Below, piece by piece: positions 11,579-24,500 of a DNA stretch of 64,000 nucleotides. Under the pieces are notes generated by a model. It searched no databases. It saw only the letters and a list, made by a program, of their open reading frames with translations, and was not told where the DNA came from. Numbering within the stretch: the first letter of the stretch is position 1; every line of letters starts with the position of its first letter. The stretch is from Pieris napi (lineage: Eukaryota; Arthropoda; Insecta; Lepidoptera; Pieridae): contig NC_062252.1 in assembly GCF_905475465.1 (NCBI RefSeq), positions 6,634,001-6,698,000 on the forward strand, read 5' to 3'. Position numbers and translations under genes: made by a program.

Positions 11579-12104
11579 GTCTCGGCTAGTTTTATTTACA
11601 TTGCGTGTTCAATTAAATAGATTCATTACTCGATCAATCGAAGTACATTTTGAAACAAAATATCAACAACACACATTATTCATACAAATGTTAAACAAAC
11701 AATGCGTGTTTAATTAACTTAGTATCGTTGATGATTTTCCGCCGAGCTCTAGTTTCGCGTGTTCCTCGCAGGCCACATCGATGTTATAAAGACTTTTGAA
11801 CCGCGCCTTCTTCACAGGGATTCTTTACTACGTACTTCGCTCACCCCAGTGAGCTGCTGTCCTGCACTTCAGGCGAATGACGACCCCGCGGCGGCCCAAA
11901 CCCGAGGTCCCGGGAAAAGCCCGTGTCGGCTGAAAACAGCCCGAGCTTAGCTGTCAGGGCCCTTTGGCAACAGCGAGATTAATTTCCCAAATAAAAAATG
12001 TATAAACATGCATCATCGCATCGACGCGTGATTATGGCTTCATAGCGGCGTGTCCTCTACACATTCTGTATTAACGACTTAACGTAATCTTGTAGTAGCG
12101 TTGA
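11579..12104. other. Intergenic stretch with a GC-rich block; no gene recognised
   Basis: 11750-11980 is much richer in G+C than its surroundings (CCCCGCGGCGGCCC, GAGGTCCCGGGAAAAGCC) and ends in an A-rich tract. A 63-codon open frame across it matches no family recognised here. It may be a retroelement fragment or upstream DNA of the helicase gene. Confidence 0.4.
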
Positions 12105-12410
12105 AAGAAAATAATTGAATTATTTGCAAACTTTCGGATGGCAACACAGTCATTGAATTTCTTAGGTTAGTATGGTTTATTGTCTTGATACTTCATGCAA
12201 TTACTCATTTTTATTTCTATTATTTATTTTTTCCGAATAGTTAACAGGTATAATAGCCTAAGCATTTAGAAAGCTTCATAATCAATGTGAGAGACAGTGA
12301 TAACAGCAATGACTCTGATGAATCTATGCATATTGATTTTTTCGATTCTGATTTTGATTATTCCGAATTTGCCGCGCTTTTTCGTTATCTTCTTTCATTT
12401 GCCTGACTCT
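12105..12410 (+). repeat. Dispersed repeat, copy 1 (upstream of the helicase gene)
   Basis: Shares long identical stretches with 16560-17015: CTTTCGGATGGCAACACAG, TTGTCTTGATACTTCATGC, CCGAATAGTTAACAGG and GCCGCGCTTTTTCGTTATC, in the same order with different spacing. The family is not recognised. This copy lies within ~170 bp of the helicase start codon. Confidence 0.75.
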
Positions 12411-12576
12411 ATCTGTCAAGTATTAATTCAAAACTCAATTGTCAGTTGTCACTCATGTGTAGTCTTTCTAGTCTGTACTTAGCTGTTAGTCTGTGGGTTA
12501 GATCAAAATGTTAAAAAGCAAGCTGTTTGTAAATTTTTTAAAGTAATAATATTTATTTTATTTTTTCAAAATCAAA

Positions 12577-15500
12577 ATGTACAAAGGTATTTCTCGGATA
12601 TGGACTATCTCTTGTACAGATAGGTTACCATGTCTATCTCCATTCGTAAACAGTGTTTTATCCTCACGAAATGGAAATAATTGTGGCATAGGTTATGTTT
12701 TCAAAAGAACTAAGAAACATGATAAAAGTAATCCATCAGCATTATTCGTACCAGTACCGGTTAAGCCAAATCCTGATGATATAAATGTAGGGGAGGAATT
12801 CACAGGAAGATTGAAAAAGCAAGATCTTCTAAAAACATTAAACAAGTTTTATCAAAAACCTGAAGTTAGAGTATTAGCATGTAATAATGGTTTGGACGAT
12901 CAACTATTGCATCAGGCATTCCTGTCATTCAGAAGACATTGCTTAGAACATGATTTACCACCAGATTTGCATATTACAATTAGTGATATTCTTGTTGGTA
13001 AGACCAAGTCTGCACAGTTATTGTATTGTGCATAACTGTGTATGAATATTTATTAAGAACTTTATTCTTTAAGGTGCTGGACATGTAGATGATCTCTTTC
13101 CATATTTCCTAAGACATGCTAGACTTGCATTTCCTCATTTAGATTGTTTAGAAGATTTAAAGAAAATATCAGATTTACGGACACCAGCTAGTTGGTAAAT
13201 ATAATGTTTTATTTTATTAATAGTAAAGATATAGTCATTGGTTATTTTGTAAACTTTAAGGTATCCTCAAGCACGCTCAATGAATAGAAAGATAATATTC
13301 CATGCAGGACCAACAAATTCAGGGAAAACTTATCATGCTATGGAGAGGTATTTAACAGCAAAATCAGGAGTATACTGTGGACCTCTAAAGCTATTAGCTA
13401 CAGAAATATACCATAAGTCAAATAAAAGAGTAAGTTAAAAATAAATAACTCAGAAAAAAATACATACCATCTTTTGTTATTTATATTAGGACTAAGATTC
13501 ACAAAAAAATATTTATATTTTCTGGCCTTATTTCAAAAATGAATATGTCATGTATTATTATAAAAATAAGTATACCAGTATTTATATATAGTGTATTCCA
13601 AGCATAGGTAAAAATTACTTTCTTTACATATTCATTTACACCATGTATATGAATTATATGAATATCTACCTACTCCCAAAGATACAGTTTAGAAAATTAT
13701 CTTATTATATGTTGTTGCTATATTTAGCTAATGTTGACAGGGCACGCCTTGTGATTTAATAACTGGTGAAGAAAGACGGCATGCTTCTCAATATAACACA
13801 ATAATGGATAATGAAGAAGAACAATCATCAAGTGATGAAGAAAAATTTGTACTTAATGAACCAGAACTGACTCCTTCAAAACATGTTGCCTGTACAGTTG
13901 AAATGACCTCATTAAATGATTCTTGTAAGTCTTTTTAAATTTTTATACGATTATTAAATTTATAATACGCACAGAGGCAAAATATGCGTTACGGTTCTAA
14001 TTTGCTGTGAAAGGATTTTAAAACACTAACTGTGCTAGATGTAGGATGTTAATGGTTTACAAATTAAGCTTTATTAATTATAATTTTTTAATAAAACACC
14101 TGAATTTGATCTCAAATATTATGTTTACTTACATTTCAGATGAAGTGGCTATAATTGATGAAATTCAAATGATTGGAGATAGAGGAAGAGGTTGGGCATG
14201 GACTCGAGCTGTATTAGGTAATTATATTGAAGTTCATAAAAAAAATCTTAAACATAATTTTAAAATATGCAGTATAATAATGAAAAATTATGACTGGAAC
14301 ATATAACTGCGATGTATATGTTCTAGGAATTTCCCATTGGAAAATTTAAACACCAATTTAAAAAATTTGTCAAGCAAATTAAATTATTTGATAAGAAAAA
14401 TACTAGATATATTCAAGTAATATTATTAATTATAAACTACAGGCCTGCAGGCAGATGAGATACATTTGTGTGGGGAAGCTGGTTCTATAAGTTTAGTTGA
14501 AGAGATATGTAACATAACTGGTGAGGAAATAGAGGTTAGTATTTGCTACTTACTCTAACAAATAAAATCACAATTATTTGACTTTAGGTAATTTTTGAAG
14601 TTATACTTCTTTAGGCGCGTTATGAAAAATTTATGAGAGTGAAATTTTACGATGCGCGCGCACCGTAACGCAAAATTAACAGAATGAAGTTGCCCACGGA
14701 AGATGCTACGGCATTGGACATAATTTAAAAATCACATTCGAATAATAATAGAATTTATGTTGCTCTTAATGTAAGAGAATAATAATAAATATTTATTTAT
14801 TTAATTTTTCAAATGTAAACTGAACTTTATTGACTATAATGACTCCTTTTCCAGTCTTTGATTATTTAATTGTGATTAATTATTTGCATGCAATTAAAAA
14901 CTATTTTTAATAATGCCAAAGAAGTATAACTTCTTACGCGCGTACATAAGTACACGCACCCTTTTTGTATGATTTGGGCAATCTTTTATAACTATTAAAA
15001 TTATATTATTTATAAATACAATAAACACAGACTCCACTGAATGCAACAGCCACCCAGATAATAATAGAATGACCTCTTCAAACCAATGGCAAAAAAATAA
15101 GGGTAAAATATATCAATTATTAACAACATTATTAAATTTTAATTTTAGGTCCGCACATATAAAAGGCTTACGGAGTTAAAAGTAGAGCATTCAGCATTGG
15201 GTTCACTGGATAATGTACAACCAGGGGATTGTATAGTTTGTTTTAACAAAAATGACATATACAGTGTAAGTCGAGCCATAGAACAGAGGTCAGTTCCATG
15301 AGGCAGGTATCTCATTTCGTATAGTATTAGAATTTGTTACTACCCTCAAAAGTGTCTTCACTTCTTCATTTAATGTAATTTTAATAATTCAGATATCACT
15401 TGGAATGATACCTTTTTTGTGCTTGGCATGGATACTTCCAGCCAGTTTGCTTTGAATCAGCTTTGGTTTTTCTAAAGCTTAGGTTCCCTAACGGCCGTCA

Positions 15501-18500
15501 TTTTACGGTTGTTAATAACGGCCGTCTTTACTTTTTTAAATAATGCAAAAAACCAATCATTTTCGCTCGTCCAAGTCACGTTTCTACTGATTGTATTAAT
15601 GAAATATGGGCACACATGCAAAACGTTGAACTACTGTTTATCAACGCTATGACGGCCGTCATGCAAAAAGAAAATCTACTCTGATGTTATTTATAGACAA
15701 CCTATGGGTGACGTCACCCAACCCTACATTACGGCCGTTAGATAACGGCACCGCTCTTCTAAGAAACCTAAGCTTTTGGGCCATCTTGGTCAGGACATAT
15801 TAGGACATATTTAACATTTACTGCTTTTATTGATATCAAAATAACACTATTACCTGAACATAACAATAATAAATATACCTTGTTACTCACTGAATAATTT
15901 CTTCTACTTAACGGACATTTCTAATAAAAAACATTGTTTTGTGGTTGGTTCTTGTGTCACAATGTTCGTTCCCATACTCCTCCGAAACGGCTCGACCGAT
16001 TCTTATGAATTTTTCTATGCAAATTCAGTAAGTCTGAGAATCGCCTACTATCTATGTTTCAAACACCTAAGTGATAAAGGGTGTTCACCCCAAAACATGT
16101 TTATTATCTTTTAGATTTTTTTTTTGTTTTTATTTTTTTATGATACAACGTACAAAAATACATACAACCCTCAATTTTCACCCCTCTACAAACAACCCCT
16201 ATTTTTTAATATAGTAGATAGTTATTTTTATTGAACTAAAAAAAAATGTTTCCTAGAAATAATATGCATGGCAAAACAATGTTTGGTGGGTCAGCTAGTA
16301 TACTATACATTTATTATCCAACTTTAGTTAAAATGGTGCAATTGTTTAATAAAATATGTCAATTTGAATAAATTTATTTCAGGGGTCATGAAGTAGCTGT
16401 GATATATGGGAGCTTACCGCCTGGTACAAAATTGGCTCAAGCTAACAAATTTAATGACCCGGAAAGCTCGTGCAAAGTCATGGTGGCTACTGATGCTATT
16501 GGCTTAGGAATTAATTTGTGAGTATATGTACATACATAGACGCAACTAGAGTCTGGCTAATGAAATAAGCTAATTGAGTTATTTGGAAACTTTCGGATGG
16601 CAACACAGAATGTCATTGAATTTCTTAAGTTAGTATGATTTATTGTCTTGATACTTCATGCAATTACTCATTTTTATTTGTATTAAATATTTTTCCGAAT
16701 AGTTAACAGGGATAATAGCCTAAAACTTTGTTTTATTTTATAGAATATTTTGTTAATATCGCAGGATTTGATTATTCCGAATAAAGTTGTGTTTTATGAT
16801 AAATATAGTTTTAGTTTTCCATGCAATGCTAGTCTTTTTAAGTATCAATAGTAAAAGACTAAACTTAACTTACTATCCATGTAAAAATAATAAATAAAAT
16901 CAAGTATCAAGTAAGTTTAATCCACAAAATATATCAAACTTTTAGGGATACCATACTAATTTTTTTTTTAATTTGCCGCGCTTTTTCGTTATCTTCTTTC
17001 ATTAGCCAGACTATAGCGGCTTGCTGGTAACGAGCATTGCGTGTAACATTATTTGCTGGGTTCCATTCCAAGTAAAACAATATGTGCGGGTTGGCCAAAC
17101 ACGTACTTACAATCCCATCTTTACTGTTCTGATGTAAGAAATGATTACATGTTGATTGAAATCGTATTTAAGGGGTTGTAAGTTACAAATGTATTTTGAT
17201 GTGAAACATCTATAGCCGCACGTAAAACCGACTTCTGGCGTGGCAAGGCATCGCCACGCTATATGATGGTATATATATATACAGTCTATATGCAGTAGTG
17301 TGTACGGTGTGTGTATGTCGAAGTCAATGATTAAACGAATTAAGTAGTCACGATTTGAAATAAATTCGTAAATTTTTGTATTTAATGAAAATAAATGTGT
17401 ATGCAATAAATAGTCATCGTTATGTGGAAAAAAATCGTAGCATATTTAGTAGTTTACTTTATCATTATGACATATTTAGTTCCTATGACAATCTGTTATT
17501 TTCTGCATATTATTTTTACAAAATAATTTCGATGTTTCACATCTGCCAGGCGTCCCGTGACGGCTCACGTTTTTTTTTAGTTATGATACTCGTGTAAGTG
17601 ACAGTATAACATATTAACATACATTATTTATAACCGACATTAAAGGAAGTCGGTTGTTCAAATTCAAAAAGTAAATTCAGTAAATTTATGTATTTATCCA
17701 CAATTCTCTATGCAATTCATTTCTCTAATATTTTTTCTGTTAAGATGGTTATTGAAGTATTTTTTAAATAACATTTCAGGAGTATAAGGCGAATAATATT
17801 TTATTCTCTTATAAAGCCTATTGTGAAAGAAGATGGAGATAAAGAAATGGACGTCATCAGTATTTCCCAGGCGTTACAAATTGCTGGTGAGTATTATCCT
17901 GTTATTGTCTTACACATATAAGAAAAAAAAAAGGATTTTTTTTTTTTAAATATGTTAGGTGGCAACTAAAAAGAGACTTTTCACAGCTGTTATTTAAAGA
18001 TGGCATAATTATCTGTTAACATTAATAAGGATTTTCTGACTGTTAGGCTAGTTCTTACTGCCGAACTTAAATAATTTGTTTTAAATTTGCAATTTTTTAA
18101 TCAATGCCCTATTTGGGCTATATTTGTAGAAACCTCAAAATCAATTACAATTGACATAAAGAATAATAAAATCAGTAACCCATATAAAATATTGATTTTT
18201 TTAAGACAATAAATAAAATTGTATAGTGACAAGACAATGTTTAAAGAATTTTCTGTTTGGGATCACAAAACTTTAAATTTATTTGTTTATACTGACGGTT
18301 TTGAAGTAAATAAGTGAATATATTTTGTATTTAAATTATATATATTACTTTATCTATCCGTTTGTACGTTCCTGTCCATGGTATTATCAATAGCCTCACT
18401 GAATATTAGTGCTGTAGGTGTAAAGGCTTGCCCGAGTGACCAAGAGCGTTCAGAGTGAGAACAGAAGAATGAACACTGCACAACAATATATTTTTATTTT

Positions 18501-21500
18501 GTGTGCGTGTCAATTAAGGCTTCTTTTAATAATGAAACATTGATTCATTTTAAGAAACTATAAATTTCCGTAATACGGGCTAAACTCCATTTAACATCCC
18601 TTGATTTAACGACGAAATATAAAAGCGTAGAAATCAATTGGCTTTGGTTGGTTTGGCTTGTCTTCCATACAATGATAAACTCTACTATTACACCCCCTCT
18701 CAATAACGACAACAATTGAGTCATATAGTACTTTTTAAAAATAGTAAAAACTGCGCAGCTTTGTACGTTCTTTTGACGCTTTATTATTCTAGCCCGCAAT
18801 AAACACGACTGTCAGCATCATGCATACGAATTTTCCAAGAAATTCGTTCTTTTGTTTACAAATTGGAATTGCTTGCGTTTAGACTGTTGTTGGCCATAAC
18901 TAATAAGTAGTAGTCTCCATTTAACGACAGCTCTCTAAAACGTCATAAAATGCACAGTCTCTTCAGTGTCGTTATATAGAGTTTACACTGTATTTTGCCC
19001 AAAGAAGTTACCATACAAACACGTTTTCTTACAGGCCGGGCAGGCAGATATGGTAGTGTGTGGGAAACGGGCTTTGTTACCACATACCGACCTGAAGATC
19101 TCCCCACATTGAAGATTTTGCTATCGAAACCACCAGAACCAGTAACTCAGGCCGGTCTCCATCCGACCGCTGAACAAATGGAGTTATACGCTTATCATCT
19201 ACCTCATGCCACTTTGAGCAGTCTTATGGTGAGATTTTTACATTTCTTGTATAGGCCTTTTTTTTCACATAAAGTCAGTTAACCCAATGTTGAAGGGGAA
19301 AGTTATTTCAGCTTTCCATTAATTTCGTCATAGTCGTAGAATAGTGATGGATCTGACAAATTACCATTTGTTTACAGGGCAGCCATTTCAAAATAATATA
19401 ATCATGTTTATTTTGTCATAACTATTTTAATTCATATTCTCTTATGAAAATTGGCATACAAGCAAACAAAATAAAAATAATAACATTAAATTACACAGTT
19501 CTCTAGAAAAATCACCTGTTTCTATCAAATCCGTCACTTTACCGACTGATTAATTTGAAATTTAAAACACATGATTTTTTTAAATGTAGTAAGGTAATAT
19601 TTAGTCAATGTAGTGTCAAAATATGATAAAAAGTGGATTTTAAATTTTGTTCAAATCCGACATTGTTGCTACTACGATCTATCTATCATCATCATCACTA
19701 TCATGACGATTTATTTGATAAGATTTTAAAAACTTTTTAGATTATTTACTATAGAACTTACACCATTTGTTATTTTTAATTCTGTTTAGTATTGGCTGAA
19801 AATTTTGAATTTCAATAACCCGCCAAAACGCTTTTCTAGACAAGATGGCATCGTACCAGCCCCTATGGCGTACCATGCTTGTAAACAAACGTCAACTTAC
19901 GTATTAATTAATAGTAAATTAAACTCCTAGACAGTATTACGTTACGACAGACGCAATACGTATTATTTACAATCATGCTGCGTCATTGTTGATGTGACTA
20001 ATCTGTGACAGTTTTGTGTCACGTGACGTGTATAAAATCTATATTTTTAATTATAGATATTTTTCTAAATGAAAGATTATTTACAAGTTAATACAGATTA
20101 CCTACCTCTGTCGTCGACTAATGATCTTTCAGGAATCAAATCTAAGAAGATTTTAATTATATTTTTAAAGAACGTCTTAATCTATTTAACGTCTTTTAAA
20201 ATAAATAAAACAATACAGCAACTCTTAAGTATTAAAAAATATATATCATCGATTTATTATTTTCTCATTCTGTCCCTGTACATTCAATAATTGAACACAA
20301 ATTATTTGTATCTTTAAATATCAACTACAAATTTGTAAAACATTTTTAACAATGGCCACATTGAGCCAGCCTCGATTTCTCGAATTTTCTGTTAAAAACT
20401 AAAATTCGTTTTTTTGAAGTTATACTTCGTTAGGCGCAAAATTGATGAGAGTGAAATTTTACGATGCGCGCGCACCGTGACACAAACTTATCAGAATGAA
20501 GTTGCCCACTAACGAATTTTTTTTAAACCTAAAGAAATTTAGCAATGCTTTTTTAAATTTCAGGACATATTCGTACACTTATGCACGGTGGACGATTCTC
20601 TATACTTCATGTGCAACACGGAAGCTTTCAAGTTCCTAGCTGAGATGATACAACATGTGCCGCTACCTCTCCGCGCTCGATACGTCTTCTGTTGTGCTCC
20701 TATTAATAATAAGCTTCCTTTTGTCTGCGCTACATTTTTAAAGGTAGGTTTTCTATATCTATCTATATGTCTTAACTATTAATCAATCTAATGGAACGGA
20801 AATTAAAAAAAATTAAAAAATTTAGTGTCGCTTTGGAATTTTATTCAAGGCAAAAATTTAAATGATATTTATACGTAACAAAATATAATATTAACGCCAA
20901 TAAAGAAAAAAATACTGTTTCTGAGTTAACTGCCAGATCTCAAATGGACCTGCAATAATTATTATATTTATATATAATATATTTTTTATGAAATGAAATC
21001 TTTATTTCTTCAAAAAAGAAACTTAGGCTAAGTACATATTTTTATTGCGAAGCAAACATAATAAATATTTAATAATATTTTGTACAAAATAATACTTGCC
21101 CGTTAAACAATTTTGTATCATACTAAATGTGCACAAGATGTTTTATATGGGCTAGTTGTTGGACCCCGCCATTGTTATATATCGCCAGTTTTTGTTTTAC
21201 AAAATGGTAAGCATCACACAATGCTCCTTGACATCTTGAAGCATTAATTATACTAAAAATTTAAATGTGGCACTCGGGGACTGCCGCGGTGCTTATTATA
21301 TTATATATAAGCTATTGCATAGCATTTTTATCAACTTACGCAATTATAATTATTCTTTGATATTAATTCAATCCTCCAGACTCAGACTAACACGCCTGTA
21401 TAGTCTGTCTCACTCTACCCGCTGCACCGGCCGCGCTTACGCTACGTCACCGATCTCGTCAGAGAGATTTGAATACGTAGTATGCGTTCTGTCCCACTCT

Positions 21501-24500
21501 AACGCACCTGCGCTACGTCACCGATCCGCCAGACCGATGTGAGACGCAGTATGCATTCTGCCCCGCTTTAACGCGTATTGGCCGCACATATATTACGACA
21601 TCGTGTGTTAGGTTTATTTTTGTTACGGAATTTCTTGATTCGGTAGCCGCGCTCAAAGCCCGCGATAAAATCTATGCAATAGCTTAAAAAACGGTAAGCC
21701 TAGGAGACTTAGGAGCCGTAGTGGCATAGAAACGACACAGTATCAAAGACCAAAATGAACCAAAATTTTTTTTCATCATGAAATAATTAATACTGTATTT
21801 GCATGTGGTGAAGCGTATATAAGTAGAAATTATACATGTTTTTTAAGTTCCAAGTAACGATATGATACCTAGGCTAATTTTTTTTTTTACATATTCTGCC
21901 AACTGCGTGCAGTTTTGTCTTAGGGAGCGTTCTAGTATTACGTCACGCAATTTTTGGAGATTATTGAGACACTTCCCCCCCATGTTACGCGCCGTAACGT
22001 TTTTCTGTAGACCCAATAGTTTGTAATCCCCACCCCGCATCGTAACGTTTTACAAAAGGACCCCCCCCCCCCCCAAATTCGTTACGTAATACTTAACCGC
22101 TCCCTTAGGTAAAGTTTTGATTTAACTACTAAATTACACAATATACATACACGAATTTGGACGAGTCACACGTAACCTCCCTTTAAACTAGCCCTTTTGT
22201 TACAGATGGTACGTCAGTACAGTAGAAACGAGCCCTTAACAAAAACCTGGCTCAGTAACGTCGTCGATTGGCCAATGCCAGCACCTAAGACTATTATGGA
22301 CCTTGTTCACTTGGAGGCTGTGTTTGATGTACTGGAATTGTATCTTTGGCTTAGGTGAGCTATCTTTTGTTCTTTGACGTATGCTGTATTTAAAAAAAAA
22401 GACGTTTACTTCTGTTAGTGCTCAAAGAGGAATTTTTGTCTTTAATAATATGGTTTATACTTTATAGATTGTTTGTCTGTTTGATGATTAGCTGTTTTAA
22501 AAGAGTACCGAGAGTTTTTTACGCCGGCTTTTTCTCTCGGCCTACACCCTCTGTCTTCTTTGCCGATGAGTAGGGATGCCTACAAATTCAAATTTAATGA
22601 CGTGGAATAAGGGATACATGTATCTTATGTTCCATAATAAACATATTTTATTTTTATTTTTTTTTACATTTAGTTTACTCTTAGAGAGTTATATCATGAA
22701 TGAATATCGAAATAACGTCCCACACGTCGCATATGTACGTACGGGTTACGTATACGTACCATAGCTGGTAGACCAATGTGCATAATTTATATTATATTAG
22801 GACATTATAGCACGAATACATAGTACAAATATATAGATTTACAGTTTATAAAATGCAATCCCCGTCAGTGTCTGTATGATCATGACAAGCTAATAGGAAA
22901 CGGATTTTGTATTGGTATAATGATAAGGTTTATGTGTGTGATTAACACCGTAATTTGGCTAAAATGTGCTGATACTTTACGAGCCAAGGCTGTATATTTT
23001 GTTCAATCAGTTATTAGTTTTATAAGCGTGGCGATTACCTAAATTGTCGGGAGTGAAAGTATAGCCAGACGCAGGCATTCTTCACCATTTTAATAAGCAT
23101 AGCATTATACAATTCAATCGTCTAGTATCAATCTGTTATACGAGTCAAAATTATATTCTATAATATTTAAACCATTCCCGTGACTTAACTCAACAAATGG
23201 TACAATTATTGTTTAAGGGATTGCATTGCTCAATACTTGGCGATTAAAAATAATGGCGGAAAGTTTCTTGCCAGTTCTTCTTACCCGCTCTACGCCCTTG
23301 ACTTGCGAACTGGTAGTACTTAAATGTAAATTTACAATTAATTTAACTTCTTTTTGTCGTTCATAAGTGTACTTGTTTACGTACATGAATAAAGATATTT
23401 TGAGTTTGAGTTTGCCAAAATACAATAAATCCACTGAGGGCTGCTAGTAAAAGCAAAATTAAAAATAATGATACATTTATTACATTATCTATGTTTAGGT
23501 CGTATATTATAATATATATCTATGTTCTGTATAAATATACATATTTATTTTTACATAGCTATCGGTTCCCGGATATGTTTCCAGACGTCAAATTGGTCCG
23601 AGAAATGGAGGCTGAACTTGACGCTATCATACAGCAAGGAATCTTTCAAATTACCAGGTAATTAAAACAATTTAAACTAACGGATTTGAACACGTATCGT
23701 TTTGACGTTTCGAATATCCTTTAGAAGTCACCGTAAAAAAATAGTTGTATAGTCCTTTTCATGAAAGAAGTCCCCCAGCAAGGCGCTGCAATCGCATGAC
23801 GTAATGTTGCCATTTATGAGTAAAAAAATTACCTATTTTATTTACATTTAGCAGATGTAATTTATCAAATACTATTTTCTGCATACTTCGATGAAACAAT
23901 ATTTATGTTATGTAAAAATTATATTTTTATTTACTTATATTAGCGGTGTTCTACCTACTTACAGGGAAAAGATGAGAAAATAGGGTAAAGATAAAGCAAT
24001 ACAATTTTTATTCAGAGTAATAATTGTTGGGTTACAATTTTTTCAAAATACACGCCGCTGTTATACCTTCGTTTGTAATTCTTGTTACAGTTTTCTTTGA
24101 CACACCTGCAATTAAATTATGAACAGTTAAAAATAATAGTAACTTTAAGTTTATGATGAAATTATATAGTTTCATCACGTTATAATAAGAATTTATATCA
24201 TAAAAGTCCCATCAATATAGCAAAAAATTATCAAATGGCAACTCTAAAAAGTACCTGTTATGGCGGCAACTCTCTTCCAAACATTGTTTAGTGGTATTAA
24301 AACACCTTGATTCTTATGTTCCGCTTCACAGAACTCTTTCACCTTTAATATAATTTCTCGAGCACAACTTTTGGCATTGTAATCAATCTTCAAAATGCAT
24401 TAAGCTAGTTAAAAATTAACAAAAATCTACCACAGCAAACGAACTTGATAACATCGACGAATGACAACATTGCCGACCTGTCAAATTTAGTTCCAAAAAT

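Noticed and set aside
21267..21542. 91-codon plus-strand frame in SUPV3L1 intron 11
   Set aside because: Lies inside a GC-rich TIR element with an internal direct repeat; no protein similarity seen.
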